Shown one piece after another: positions 8,276-16,954 of a DNA stretch of 33,914 bases. Made by a program: the position numbers and the translations under genes. This DNA is from an uncultured Chromatiales bacterium (lineage in GTDB: Bacteria; Pseudomonadota; Gammaproteobacteria; Steroidobacterales; BM003): positions 1 through 33,914 of the forward strand of contig CAKZML010000009.1 of NCBI GenBank assembly GCA_937128475.1, written 5' to 3'. The notes below the pieces were generated by a model. That model did not search any database. It was not told where the DNA came from and saw nothing but the letters and a program-made list of their open reading frames with translations. Every line of letters starts with the position of its first letter. Positions within the stretch are counted from its first letter, which is position 1.

Positions 8276-8370
8276 GCATGGGAATTTCAATCTCCCCCAA
8301 ACAGCTAGCCGCCACCGACCCTGAACCGGTTTATCTTGGCAGACGAGTGAATTAGACGTAGATTAAGACT

Positions 8371-8397
8371 TTGATTGCCGTATTTTCTGATTATTAT
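8371..8397 (+). promoter_or_regulatory. Possible sigma70 promoter for binding-protein gene 2
   Basis: TTGATT (8371-8376) and TATTAT (8392-8397) are near-consensus -35 and -10 hexamers, but the spacer is only 15 nt. It lies in the 437-bp divergent gap 8154-8590, in an AT-rich stretch. Confidence 0.3.
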
Positions 8398-8414
8398 GTC
8401 TTGCTTGGGAGAAT

Positions 8415-8450
8415 GCTATACAAACGACCGGGATTGAGCCGGTTTGTAGC
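8415..8450. repeat. Imperfect inverted repeat upstream of binding-protein gene 2
   Basis: TACAAA, a CGA bulge and CCGG (left) pair with CCGG-TTTGTA (right) around a 7-nt centre, with GCTA and TAGC at the outer ends. It lies about 140 nt before the TTG start at 8591. It may be an operator or mRNA hairpin. The rest of 8451-8590 shows nothing clear. Confidence 0.35.
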
Positions 8451-8590
8451 ACTCTTGCCTCTACCAGCCAGAAATCGACTATTGCGCGAAATTTAGCCAG
8501 GGGATCAGAATTCTGTTACCAGGATCGATCAATAAATCAGGCAAACGAATTCGTTCAGGCCCACCGGGGCTGATCAGGGCGCTGTCCACC

Positions 8591-9463
8591 TTGCCGGGCT
8601 CCCGCCTGATAGTAAGCCTGCTGCTGATACCGGGCCTGATCAGCGGCGTTCAAGCCCAGGAGGCGACTGCTCCCTTACGTCTTGTCTCCGATCTGTGGTG
8701 TCCCTACACCTGTGAATCCGATGACGCCCAGCGCGGCATCCTGGTAGACATTGTCGAGGAAATTTTCTCGCAGCACGGTATTACGATCAGCTACCAGGTG
8801 ATTCCCTGGCAGCGTGCGAAACATTCGGTGGAGGCCGGACAGGCTGACGCTGCGCTCGGCCTTTCCAAAAATTATTCAGGCAGAATGCTAAGCAACACTG
8901 TCCCGCTGACTCATGACAGGACAGTCCTGATCTGGCGCAAGGGACAGGGCCAGCCCTACACCGGCACCAACGTGCTGGATGGCAAGAAAATTGGTATCGG
9001 GTACGCCATGATGTTCGATGAAGGTGGTGAACTTGATCAATACATCGAGTCGCGACTGGAAAAACACGAGCTAATTAGCGCCCTGTATATGAACAAGCAT
9101 ATTGAACATCTATTGAAGATGCTGCTGAGCGGCCGAATAGACGTCATAGTGGAGGACCTGGGTGCTGTGCAGTACCAGGTAAGCCAGGGAGGCCTGGATG
9201 AACTCAATGATGGTTTGAATTCATTTGATATTTCTGCGACGGGAAAAACCAGCGGTTTGTATGTGGGATTCACGCCAAACGCCAAGGGGCGGGAGAGCGC
9301 AAGATTTCTGGATGAAGGTCTGCTGCACATGAAGGACTCTGGGAGACTGGATGCCATCGTGAATTCTTACCGCAGTGCCGAACAGGTTGACCTCATACCT
9401 TTACCAGGGTCAGACCCGGGGCCAGGGGACCAAAGCAACACCCTCATCCGCCCTGACAAATAA
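8591..9463 (+). CDS. Periplasmic solute-binding protein 2 (WCPYTC type)
   Basis: This 290-aa paralogue starts at TTG 8591. No ATG or GTG is available in frame back to the stop at 8447, and the TTG begins a compact signal peptide (MPGSRLIVSLLLIPGL, cleaved near VQAQE). An AGGGCG about 10 nt upstream is a weak ribosome site. The mature chain begins LVSDLWCPYTC and has the same order of blocks as the other two (GILVDIVEEIF, YQVIPWQRA, LLSGRIDVI, YVGFTPNAKG). It carries a Pro/Gly/Asp-rich C-terminal tail of about 25 residues that the others lack. DNA identity with the neighbours is low, so the duplication is old. Confidence 0.85.
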   Translation: MPGSRLIVSLLLIPGLISGVQAQEATAPLRLVSDLWCPYTCESDDAQRGILVDIVEEIFSQHGITISYQVIPWQRAKHSVEAGQADAALGLSKNYSGRMLSNTVPLTHDRTVLIWRKGQGQPYTGTNVLDGKKIGIGYAMMFDEGGELDQYIESRLEKHELISALYMNKHIEHLLKMLLSGRIDVIVEDLGAVQYQVSQGGLDELNDGLNSFDISATGKTSGLYVGFTPNAKGRESARFLDEGLLHMKDSGRLDAIVNSYRSAEQVDLIPLPGSDPGPGDQSNTLIRPDK

Positions 9464-9482
9464 TCACCTAACATCACCAGGA

Positions 9483-9504
9483 GAAGATAAGTCTTCACTT
9501 TTTT
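9483..9504 (+). terminator. Weak terminator after binding-protein gene 2
   Basis: GAAGA-TAAG-TCTTC followed by AC and six Ts lies 20 nt after the stop. The stem is only 5 bp, so it is probably leaky. In the rest of the 222-bp gap I see only a small TACCTG/CAGGTA repeat. Confidence 0.3.
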
Positions 9505-9685
9505 ATTGATCAGCCCAGCCAACCCAGCTCGATACCTGCCCTGCTGACGGGACCTGGTACAGGTAGACTCAGAATAGACCCTGATGGCCCGAGTTTTTGC
9601 AGAGGTTAATAAGCTGGCTCTCTAACTGGAATCACTGAGACAGCAATCTACATTGCGAAGACAGTCATAAACCCTGAAGAAAATA

Positions 9686-10519
9686 ATGAAACTGAAACTC
9701 TTTTTAATAGGCATGTCTTTGCTTTTGATATCCGCTCACTCGCCGCAAGCGGCAAGCGACGGGCAAAGCGCCTTGGAAACCAGCATATCCATTACCGCCG
9801 AAATCTGGTGCCCCTACGCCTGCACTCCCGAATCCGAGAATCCGGGAATCCTGGTTGAAGTTGTCCGGGAAATTTTTCGCCAGCAAGGCATTGAGGTTGA
9901 ATACGGACTGATGCCCTGGCGGCGCGCACTGATGGAAACCGAAAAAGGCACCTCAGATCTAGTCCTCGGGGTAGTAACGGGAAATCGTGGAAGCCTTTTA
10001 CTGGATAAACGCGGGATGGGGGTTGATGAGACCATTGTCGTTGTACGCAAGGACTCTGACTTTGATTACCAGGGGCCAGAAAGCCTCAATTCCATGCGGC
10101 TGGGAGTAATAGCGAATTACACCTATGACAGCAATGGAGTACTGGACAGTTATCTGAAGGAGCGACGCCGGTTACATGACAGAATCGTAGTTATCTACAG
10201 AGACGAACCGATTAAGTCACTTGCAAACATGCTGTCTGGATACCGAATTGATGCGTTCCTTGAAAATCGTCAGGTTACTCTCTATGAGGGCAAGAGGATG
10301 AATTTTGGGGACAAAATCCGGATTATCAGTACTGGCCTGGGAGATACTGTCCATGTCGGTTTCACCCCAAATGACAGGGGCCGTAGAAACCTCGATATTT
10401 ATAACCGTGGGCTTACGAGATTACTGGAATCCGGCAAAGTCGATGAGATCGTCAAAAAATACGGTCTGGATGGAGTCCCCGCGGAGATCAAAGTAAAAGT
10501 TAATAACCCCTCTAAATAA
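9686..10519 (+). CDS. Periplasmic solute-binding protein 3 (WCPYAC type)
   Basis: This 277-aa paralogue has a typical signal peptide (MKLKLFLIGMSLLLISA, cleaved near QAASD). The mature part has ISITAEIWCPYAC, GILVEVVREIF, YGLMPWRRA and a TGLGDTVHVGFTPN block. It is closer to protein 1 than to protein 2 in the central region (compare ANYTYDSNG and ASEYTYDDGG, then DEPIKSLANML and DTPMKSLLPML). The gene ends 26 nt before the histidine kinase start, so the two are probably cotranscribed. That links this family to signalling rather than transport. Confidence 0.87.
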   Translation: MKLKLFLIGMSLLLISAHSPQAASDGQSALETSISITAEIWCPYACTPESENPGILVEVVREIFRQQGIEVEYGLMPWRRALMETEKGTSDLVLGVVTGNRGSLLLDKRGMGVDETIVVVRKDSDFDYQGPESLNSMRLGVIANYTYDSNGVLDSYLKERRRLHDRIVVIYRDEPIKSLANMLSGYRIDAFLENRQVTLYEGKRMNFGDKIRIISTGLGDTVHVGFTPNDRGRRNLDIYNRGLTRLLESGKVDEIVKKYGLDGVPAEIKVKVNNPSK

Positions 10520-10545
10520 CGTATCTCAAACCAATACCGGTCGCC

Positions 10546-13209
10546 ATGAAAAAAAGAAGCATCACATCCAGAATAAGTATTCTGATCATCATCTTCCTTG
10601 GAGTGGGTGTTTTCATTGCATTCCTGGCTAACGGTTGGGCAAGCGTCAAACAATTCAACGCAGCCTATGAGAAACGGTTGCAACTGGAAACCGAGGTATT
10701 GAGCCAAAGCCTTGCCGGGCCTCTTTGGTCGTACAACTACGATGCAGCGAAGACCATCTGCCGGGCATACGCAGCCCACACGGACGTTGTCCTGGTAAAA
10801 GTTACCGCAACGAGCACAAATGACCCGGTGTACAAGTTGTCCAAAGAAACCTCGATTGAGGTGTTCAAGGCAACCAAGGAAATTGTTTACGATGGAGAGG
10901 TCATAGGCGCCGTTGAAATCGGACTAAGCACGGAGACCCTGAGCAAGAACCTGAAACAGTCATTCTTTTACACTGTGTCACTCATGTTTGTTATTGGCCT
11001 TATTATCCTCGCCGGCATTCGATTTTCCCTGACACGATTAATTGAAAAGCCCATTGCCACTCTCGCAAATTGGGCGCAACAAATTGCCCAGGGCAACTAT
11101 CAAGCCGCAGCCGAAGGGTCAATGAACACCAAGGAACTTGCCCCAGTTGCGCGCCAGATCAAATACATGTCTGGGGAAATCGAGTCCCGAGAAAAGAAAC
11201 TCAACGACCACATTGCCCTGGAGGAAACTCTCTCCAGAATCCAGCAAGAGTGTATTGCATTCCGAAAATGGGATCAGGCCTATCGAGGGTTGCTCAAGGC
11301 AGCCATGAGCACGACCGGCAGTCCGTCTGGCTTGATCGCTGAAATGTCGATTTCGAATCCGGGCAAGGTCAGAGCGGTTCGAGCCTTCTTTAACATCCCC
11401 ACTGGCGGTCGCGGCGGAAACGTGCTCTCGCTCATGTGCGAACCGGCGATAGCATCCCCGGTTCCCACTATCGCGAACGATATACTGCACTTGCCCGAGA
11501 CGATCCGAAAAATTTCAGAAACCTCACCTATCTCGTCTTACGTTGCCATCCCTCTTCGGCGGGGCGGGGAAACCCTCGGAGTCCTGGTGCTGACCAATCG
11601 CAGTGGCGGTTACGATCAGCGCCTCCTTGATTACCTTGAGCCCCTTATACGTGGCGCGAGCAACATGATTGCAGCGATTCGGGATGTAAGGGCCCTGCGG
11701 CAAAGTGAGGATATGAATACCGCCATCCTTAATGGAGCGTTGACCGGGATTGTCACGGCGACAATTGACGGAGCCATTCTGGACCTGAACCCTTTCGCGC
11801 TAAAAATGTTTCGTTGTAGCAGACAGGAAATAATTAACAAGAATGCCGTCGACGTTTTCATGTCGGAGAGTTACCGGGCGCAAACCCGAACTGCCCTTGC
11901 CGCCATCAAAGCGAACGGAACTAGTGAAATACTTGGCAAGACTCTCAATATCGAGGTCTGCCGCCTCGACGGAAGTGTGTTTCCCGCCGAGCTTATCCTG
12001 ACTCTGCATCAGAACAGATACCTACTTACTGGCGTGATGCGGGACGTATCCGAGGAGAAAAATGCGGAGCGCGCCCTCAGGCGAGCCCAAAAGATGGAGG
12101 CAATCGGTCAGTTAACCGGAGGAATTGCCCACGACTTCACAAATATTCTTGGCATCATCATTGGCAACCTGGAGTTCCTGATGCGCCCGGAATTAGTCGG
12201 AGGCAACCCCAAAGAACACCTGGACATTGCGTACAAGGCAGCGATGCGTGCAACAGCCCTGACAAAGCAGCTATTGAACTTTGCCAGGACCAAACCAGCC
12301 GATGCCAAACCAACAGACGTAAACATGATAATCAGCGGCATGAACAACCTGCTGGCGCGCTCGGTCACTCAGCAAATTTCCCTGCGTTACATCCTTGCAG
12401 AAGACCTGTGGAAGGCCAATATTGATCCTGGCGACCTTGAGGACAGTCTTCTGAATCTCGCAATCAATGCCAGGGATGCTATGGAAGGCGGCGGCGAATT
12501 GACTATCACCACTGAGAATCAGGTCATCGATGCAAATAGGGTTGGTTCTAATCGCGCCGTCCCAAAAGGACAATATGCAACACTTTCAATTCGAGACACC
12601 GGTTCAGGCATAAGCCAGGCAGACCAGGAAAAAATATTCGAACCGTTTTTCTCAACCAAGGACCGCGGGAAAGGCACGGGTCTGGGTCTGGCAATGGTAT
12701 TCGCATTCGTAGAGCGCTCTAAGGGCTACATCAAGGTAAATTCAAAGATAAATGAGGGTGCTGAATTCAAAATATTTCTGCCTAGACACAGATCAGAGGC
12801 CAACGAGAAACCTGACAGCCACACAACCCCATTCCCTGAGTTTCCCGAGGGAACAGAATGGGTCCTTGCAGTAGATGATGAAGTCGACCTCACGAATCTC
12901 GCGAAAGCAAATTTAAGCAGCTTGGGCTACTCTGTTTTGATAGCCAACAATGCTGCGCAAGCCCTCAAGATAATCGATTCTGACCAGCAGATTGACATAT
13001 TATTTACGGACACTGTAATGCCTGGCTCATTGAATGGTATTGAGCTCGCAGAAGAAGCTCTAAAGCGAAGACCTGAGCTTAAGGTGTTGATAACCACAGG
13101 ATTTACAAATATAAAAGGCAAGAGACCGGGTGGCCAAAAAGTATTGAACAAGCCTTACACCAAGGCAGAACTGGCTGACCGAATTCGCAGAGCACTGGAC
13201 TCCCATTAA
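10546..13209 (+). CDS. Membrane hybrid sensor histidine kinase (periplasmic sensor, HAMP, GAF-like, PAS, HisKA, HATPase, REC)
   Basis: The 887-aa protein has membrane helices at about 9-29 and 140-160, enclosing a periplasmic domain of about 110 residues with the GPLWSYNYD motif (58-66) common in Cache/PAS-like sensors. A HAMP-like linker follows (about 160-215), then a GAF-like region (about 225-380), a PAS (about 385-500) and HisKA with the phosphoacceptor H529 in GGIAHDFTN. The ATPase boxes are complete: [10 protein letters not shown] (637-646), [14 protein letters not shown] and GKGTGLGLA. The C-terminal receiver has DD777-778, D822 and K869. All catalytic residues are present. It lies immediately after the third binding-protein gene and 45 nt before the REC-EAL gene. 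No HPt domain is visible in the window, so the route of any phosphorelay is unclear. Confidence 0.93.
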   Translation: MKKRSITSRISILIIIFLGVGVFIAFLANGWASVKQFNAAYEKRLQLETEVLSQSLAGPLWSYNYDAAKTICRAYAAHTDVVLVKVTATSTNDPVYKLSKETSIEVFKATKEIVYDGEVIGAVEIGLSTETLSKNLKQSFFYTVSLMFVIGLIILAGIRFSLTRLIEKPIATLANWAQQIAQGNYQAAAEGSMNTKELAPVARQIKYMSGEIESREKKLNDHIALEETLSRIQQECIAFRKWDQAYRGLLKAAMSTTGSPSGLIAEMSISNPGKVRAVRAFFNIPTGGRGGNVLSLMCEPAIASPVPTIANDILHLPETIRKISETSPISSYVAIPLRRGGETLGVLVLTNRSGGYDQRLLDYLEPLIRGASNMIAAIRDVRALRQSEDMNTAILNGALTGIVTATIDGAILDLNPFALKMFRCSRQEIINKNAVDVFMSESYRAQTRTALAAIKANGTSEILGKTLNIEVCRLDGSVFPAELILTLHQNRYLLTGVMRDVSEEKNAERALRRAQKMEAIGQLTGGIAHDFTNILGIIIGNLEFLMRPELVGGNPKEHLDIAYKAAMRATALTKQLLNFARTKPADAKPTDVNMIISGMNNLLARSVTQQISLRYILAEDLWKANIDPGDLEDSLLNLAINARDAMEGGGELTITTENQVIDANRVGSNRAVPKGQYATLSIRDTGSGISQADQEKIFEPFFSTKDRGKGTGLGLAMVFAFVERSKGYIKVNSKINEGAEFKIFLPRHRSEANEKPDSHTTPFPEFPEGTEWVLAVDDEVDLTNLAKANLSSLGYSVLIANNAAQALKIIDSDQQIDILFTDTVMPGSLNGIELAEEALKRRPELKVLITTGFTNIKGKRPGGQKVLNKPYTKAELADRIRRALDSH

Positions 13210-13254
13210 GAGTCAGGTGAAAGTATCCTTACCAGGTCGGAAGGGGGCGAACTA

Positions 13255-14448
13255 TTGAACGAGACAAGCAGACCCAATCTTCTGATTATTGATGACGAAA
13301 CAGAGATGGGTAAATACATCAGTCTGGTCGCAGAAGAAACTGGATTTTCGGCGACTTCCATTGATGACACGAGCAAGTTCGAATCGGTTTATGACCGAGA
13401 TATTTCGGTAATCATCGTGGACATGTTCATGCCGGGAAGGGATGGCGTTGAGATTCTCCGCTTTCTTGCTGAAGACCGGTTCCGCGGACACATTGTTGTC
13501 ATCAGTGGCTTCGACTCCAGCGTGCTGCATTCCGCAATGGAACTGGCCAATGCACATGGACTGAAAATACTGGGCGCATTATCAAAACCCATACTATACA
13601 ACGACATACAGAGATTACTGCTTAAGGCATTAGACGATTTCTCATCCGACGATCCCACCCTGGCGGGTGAAATCATCCTGCCGACCCGCGAAGATTTCAT
13701 CATGGGCCTCGAGCGACTGGAATTTGAGCCCTATATGCAACCCCAGATCGATATCAAGACCGGGCGCCTGCTGGGGGTCGAAGCACTGGTACGATGGATT
13801 CACCCTACCCTTGGTATACAAACACCCGACATCATAATCCCCATGGCGGAGAACGATGGCCTGATGGATGAATTGACCTATCAGATGCTGGAAAAGACGG
13901 TCAACTGGATCAAAATCTGGAAGGATGCCGGCCTGAGCCTTCGGGCCAGCGTTAACATTTCCGCCTCGACAATTATCGACCTATCACTTCCGGAACTGGT
14001 TGATTCCTATCTGCGAGCCAAGAAACTTCCTCCCGGACACCTTGCCCTCGAGGTGACCGAACAGACATTGATGGGGCAACTGTCAACCTCGCTGGACATC
14101 CTCACCAGGCTCAGGCTGAAGAACATAGAATTATCAATCGACGACTTCGGCACCGGTCACTCGTCATTGATTCAGTTGTACCGGGCACCATTCTCCGAAA
14201 TCAAGATGGATCGTTCTTTCGTCTCAAAGGCAACTGAGCAAAAAGAAGCCCGGGCGATCGTGGAAATGACGGTTGCTCTAGCCCATAAGCTGAACATGAA
14301 GACAGTTGCCGAGGGTGTTGAAGACTCGGCTACTATGGATTTGCTGAGGGAGCTGGGATGTGATGTTGCCCAGGGCTATTACATCGCCCGCCCAATGCCA
14401 CCGGAAGAACTCCTGGACTGGGAACGGGCGCGCTCCGGCACAGCATAA
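13255..14448 (+). CDS. Response regulator with EAL c-di-GMP phosphodiesterase output
   Basis: The start is TTG at 13255, supported by AAGGGGG 7 nt upstream. The 397-aa product has an N-terminal receiver with the acidic pair D13-D14, phosphoacceptor D56 (IIVDMFMPGRDG), S84 and K111. An EAL domain follows from about residue 147. The active-site set is intact: EAL at 176-178, N in SVNIS, E in LEVTEQ, the DDFGTG loop, K in EIKMDRSF, E in VAEGVED, and Q in AQGYYIARPM. It should hydrolyse c-di-GMP to pGpG under control of phosphorylation. The kinase just upstream is the obvious partner. There is no GGDEF domain. Confidence 0.95.
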   Translation: MNETSRPNLLIIDDETEMGKYISLVAEETGFSATSIDDTSKFESVYDRDISVIIVDMFMPGRDGVEILRFLAEDRFRGHIVVISGFDSSVLHSAMELANAHGLKILGALSKPILYNDIQRLLLKALDDFSSDDPTLAGEIILPTREDFIMGLERLEFEPYMQPQIDIKTGRLLGVEALVRWIHPTLGIQTPDIIIPMAENDGLMDELTYQMLEKTVNWIKIWKDAGLSLRASVNISASTIIDLSLPELVDSYLRAKKLPPGHLALEVTEQTLMGQLSTSLDILTRLRLKNIELSIDDFGTGHSSLIQLYRAPFSEIKMDRSFVSKATEQKEARAIVEMTVALAHKLNMKTVAEGVEDSATMDLLRELGCDVAQGYYIARPMPPEELLDWERARSGTA

Positions 14449-14477
14449 AGACAATCCCCGCTCACCCGACTCCATAA

Positions 14478-14513
14478 AAAAACCACCAGCCCGATCTCGG
14501 CCTGGTGGTTTTT
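14478..14513. terminator. Bidirectional rho-independent terminator
   Basis: AAAAACCACCAG pairs perfectly with CTGGTGGTTTTT, with an inner CCG/CGG step and ATCT loop. A and T runs on both sides let it serve the EAL gene and the convergent Zn-ribbon gene. Confidence 0.9.
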
Positions 14514-14575
14514 ACTGAACTACGGAACTTACTCTTTGAGTCTGGCTTCCAGTCTCGCAGAGCGAGAAACTAAAG

Positions 14576-14962
14576 TTAGCTTCTCTTGAACTTGGCAATC
14601 AGACCCTTAACGGTGTCCTGCCAAGTCTCATATTTCCAGTCAGTCATTTCACCCGCATCAAAGAAAATGCCATCACACTGTGGGCAGCGCTCCAATTCAA
14701 GGTGCTTCTGCTTTTCGTCTTTGACGTTGGCCATAGCCACGTTGCAGGATGGGCAGTTAATGTCCTTCAGTGCATTAAAGGCCTTTGACTTGTGCTGTTT
14801 GCCGTAGTCCATCCAATCGGCAAACCATTCCTCTTTAATCTTCTCGAGCACATCGGGCAGCGCGAATATTCCGCCGCAATCAGAGCATCGATTAATAGCG
14901 ATCTTGCGGCCGTGAGTCTTTACTTCCATCTCTGGATGAAGTGGACATTTCGGACATTCCAT
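14576..14962 (-). CDS. Zn-ribbon protein, zf-TFIIB family
   Basis: This 128-aa cytoplasmic protein has two zinc-ribbon halves. The first is CPKCPLHPEME with RCSDCGGIFAL (residues about 3-34). The second is CPSCNVAM with RCPQCDGIFFDAGE (about 70-106). The pattern CP.C...L........I..C..C.G.W/F with following acidic residues is that of zf-TFIIB (DUF PF13453-type) proteins. The function of the family is poorly known; nucleic-acid or metal binding is assumed. GAGG 11 nt before the ATG is an acceptable ribosome site. The gene converges with the EAL gene and is separated from the cytochrome by a terminator. I see no functional link with its neighbours. Confidence 0.85.
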   Translation of the reverse strand: MECPKCPLHPEMEVKTHGRKIAINRCSDCGGIFALPDVLEKIKEEWFADWMDYGKQHKSKAFNALKDINCPSCNVAMANVKDEKQKHLELERCPQCDGIFFDAGEMTDWKYETWQDTVKGLIAKFKRS

Positions 14963-15145
14963 AAACCCTAACTCCTCGGTTTTTCATTCTGGTTATCGCC
15001 GGGAGAGTGCGACAAGGCCATGGCTGGCACTTCGCATCTTGCTCTTCCAACATTCTATGTGCCGTGATAACACGGTGATTATAGACGGTCAAGACAGAAG
15101 CAGGACCACCCCCCAAGCACTAGGGATTATCAAGAACAATTCCGG

Positions 15146-15185
15146 ATAAAACAAGGCTGGCCTCACCTTTTAGGGTGAGGCCAGC
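15146..15185 (-). terminator. Rho-independent terminator of the octaheme cytochrome gene
   Basis: On the minus strand GCTGGCCTCACC pairs with GGTGAGGCCAGC (12 bp, 6-nt loop) and is followed by CTTGTTTTATCC. It begins 57 nt after the stop codon. Confidence 0.88.
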
Positions 15186-15242
15186 GCTCTACTTCGTTAA
15201 ACATCATCCAACCGGGGCTGGATTCACTTCAAAAAACTCATT

Positions 15243-16892
15243 CTAAGGCTGGACTCCTCCATTGAACGGATTATCGGTCCAGCCCAGGGCGTTCCAGTCG
15301 ACTTGACCGGCATCGTGGCAGTCTGAACAGCCCGATCCACCACCGAAGCCAAGAGCCATCTCTTTTGGAGCGACTTCGTGATTCACCTGGAGGTACATCT
15401 CGGTGGGCACGAACTCATATGCACCGCTATACGTCTGACCGGTGTACGCTGCGCCGTCCTGCAGTGCCAAGTCCCAATCGTACTTTGCCCAATACGGGTT
15501 TGGTCCACCCTTCATACCGAACAGATGGGGAACCAGCATGGTGTTGTTGTTGGCATCTGCCACCTGGTTACCAATCATCTTCTTGAACGGATAAATCATG
15601 GCATCAAGATCTGTGTAATCCGCAACCGGGGCAGACATTACTACCGGGGTCGACACATACTGATCATTAACATTCATCATGATTTTTTGTGTCATGCCAT
15701 TGTGGAAACGAAGTTCGGGCCGCACATTCAAGCCCCAGACAAAAGTGCCTTTCTTCTTGTCATAGGTGGGTTTGCCAGTGATGGGATCAACAGGAATCGG
15801 ATCGATATCCTGACCGGCGTCTTCCCAGTACCATTCCATCTTGGTAGGCAGTTTCCTGGCGATAGCCGGAACGTGACATACCTGGCAGGCCAGTCTCTGG
15901 TGATTGGCAACCAGGTCCTGGGCCGCCGTTCCGGCATGAATGCTGGCACGATCACCGTGGCAGTCAGCGCATTGTTTCATCGCGCCTTCTTCAACCGAAT
16001 GGAAAGGCATACCACCGATACCGTGAGACAGCATCTCACCGTCAGGACCGCGTTTCACGCCATGGCAGGCTACGCAATCCAAATTGGCGCCGTCGGTACC
16101 CATGTGAACGTCGTAATCCCTGGTCGTTGCCACCAAGTCTGTTGACAGATCACCGTGCTTCACATTGTCACCACCACCGGCAGCAGCGTGACAGGCAAGG
16201 CAGTTTTGCCGGACGGGGGATCCAGAATTGTCCGCCACGCTTTGTGCCACCACTTGAAGGTCTACCGTAGGATCTGGTAACCCAGCTGTTGTGAGACCCT
16301 TCTTATAGGTGCCTGACTGGTCATGACAAACCAGGCAGTCCACGTTCTTCGGGTTTGAGAAGTCGTATGTCGCATCTGCCAGGCCGTAACCGGCATGGCA
16401 CTGGGAACAACGTCCTTCATTGGTCGGGACCGCAATACAGAAGTTATTAATAAAATCTACTTTGCCGTGAATTTCAGCTTCATAGCCTTCAACGTTTGAT
16501 GCAACGCCACTCCACGTAAAATGACCGGTGGTTATGAAGTCGTCACCAACCTTGCCGTGGCAATCAAGACAACTTGTTGTTCCTTCATAAGTATTGTCTG
16601 TGAAATAGACTTTATGTAGTGTCTCGGGGTCGCTTAACGGCGGAACCAAGACCACACAATCATTCACATCAACGACGCCATCTCCATTGATATCCTCATC
16701 CGGCAGATCCGCCACGCCATTCTGGTTGGTATCCCAGCAACTTAAGCCGTTACTACCATCTGCCCCGGCAGAACCTGCAGCACCATCGGACCCATCGGAG
16801 CCATCACTACCGCACGCAACCAGCCCGGCAGCAAGCAACCCCACTAGCAATATTCTAAATTTTGGGAATCTTCCTAACATTGTATTTTCCAT
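15243..16892 (-). CDS. Octaheme c-type cytochrome lipoprotein (OTR/multiheme family)
   Basis: Eight CxxCH heme sites are visible: CLDCH, CSQCH, CLVCH, CLACH, CVACH, CADCH, CQVCH and CSDCH. The last is near the C-terminus after a gap of about 170 residues. The N-terminus is a lipoprotein signal (GRFPKFRILLV, lipobox LVAC), then a GSDGSDG collagen-like linker. Next is an EF-hand/dockerin-like pair (DTNQNGVAD and DINGDGVVD) before the first heme. The arrangement resembles octaheme tetrathionate-reductase-family cytochromes, which reduce sulfur or nitrogen oxyanions; the substrate here is not proven. Starts at 16901, 16892 and 16880 are all possible. The frame is open to 17009, but that would bury the signal peptide. 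The divergent neighbours are sulfur-handling genes. Confidence 0.88.
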   Translation of the reverse strand: MENTMLGRFPKFRILLVGLLAAGLVACGSDGSDGSDGAAGSAGADGSNGLSCWDTNQNGVADLPDEDINGDGVVDVNDCVVLVPPLSDPETLHKVYFTDNTYEGTTSCLDCHGKVGDDFITTGHFTWSGVASNVEGYEAEIHGKVDFINNFCIAVPTNEGRCSQCHAGYGLADATYDFSNPKNVDCLVCHDQSGTYKKGLTTAGLPDPTVDLQVVAQSVADNSGSPVRQNCLACHAAAGGGDNVKHGDLSTDLVATTRDYDVHMGTDGANLDCVACHGVKRGPDGEMLSHGIGGMPFHSVEEGAMKQCADCHGDRASIHAGTAAQDLVANHQRLACQVCHVPAIARKLPTKMEWYWEDAGQDIDPIPVDPITGKPTYDKKKGTFVWGLNVRPELRFHNGMTQKIMMNVNDQYVSTPVVMSAPVADYTDLDAMIYPFKKMIGNQVADANNNTMLVPHLFGMKGGPNPYWAKYDWDLALQDGAAYTGQTYSGAYEFVPTEMYLQVNHEVAPKEMALGFGGGSGCSDCHDAGQVDWNALGWTDNPFNGGVQP

Positions 16893-16917
16893 AACAAACA
16901 TCCATTTCGACAGTGGA

Positions 16918-16954
16918 AAACAAAAAAAAAGGACGCCTGCGATTGCAGGCGTCC
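16918..16954 (-). terminator. Strong intrinsic terminator inside the cytochrome leader
   Basis: On the minus strand GGACGCCTGC-AATC-GCAGGCGTCC is a perfect 10-bp stem followed by nine Us, G and four more Us. It lies directly before the cytochrome start candidates (16901, 16892, 16880) with no minus-strand gene upstream. It is therefore probably an attenuator or the end of a small RNA. Confidence 0.85.
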
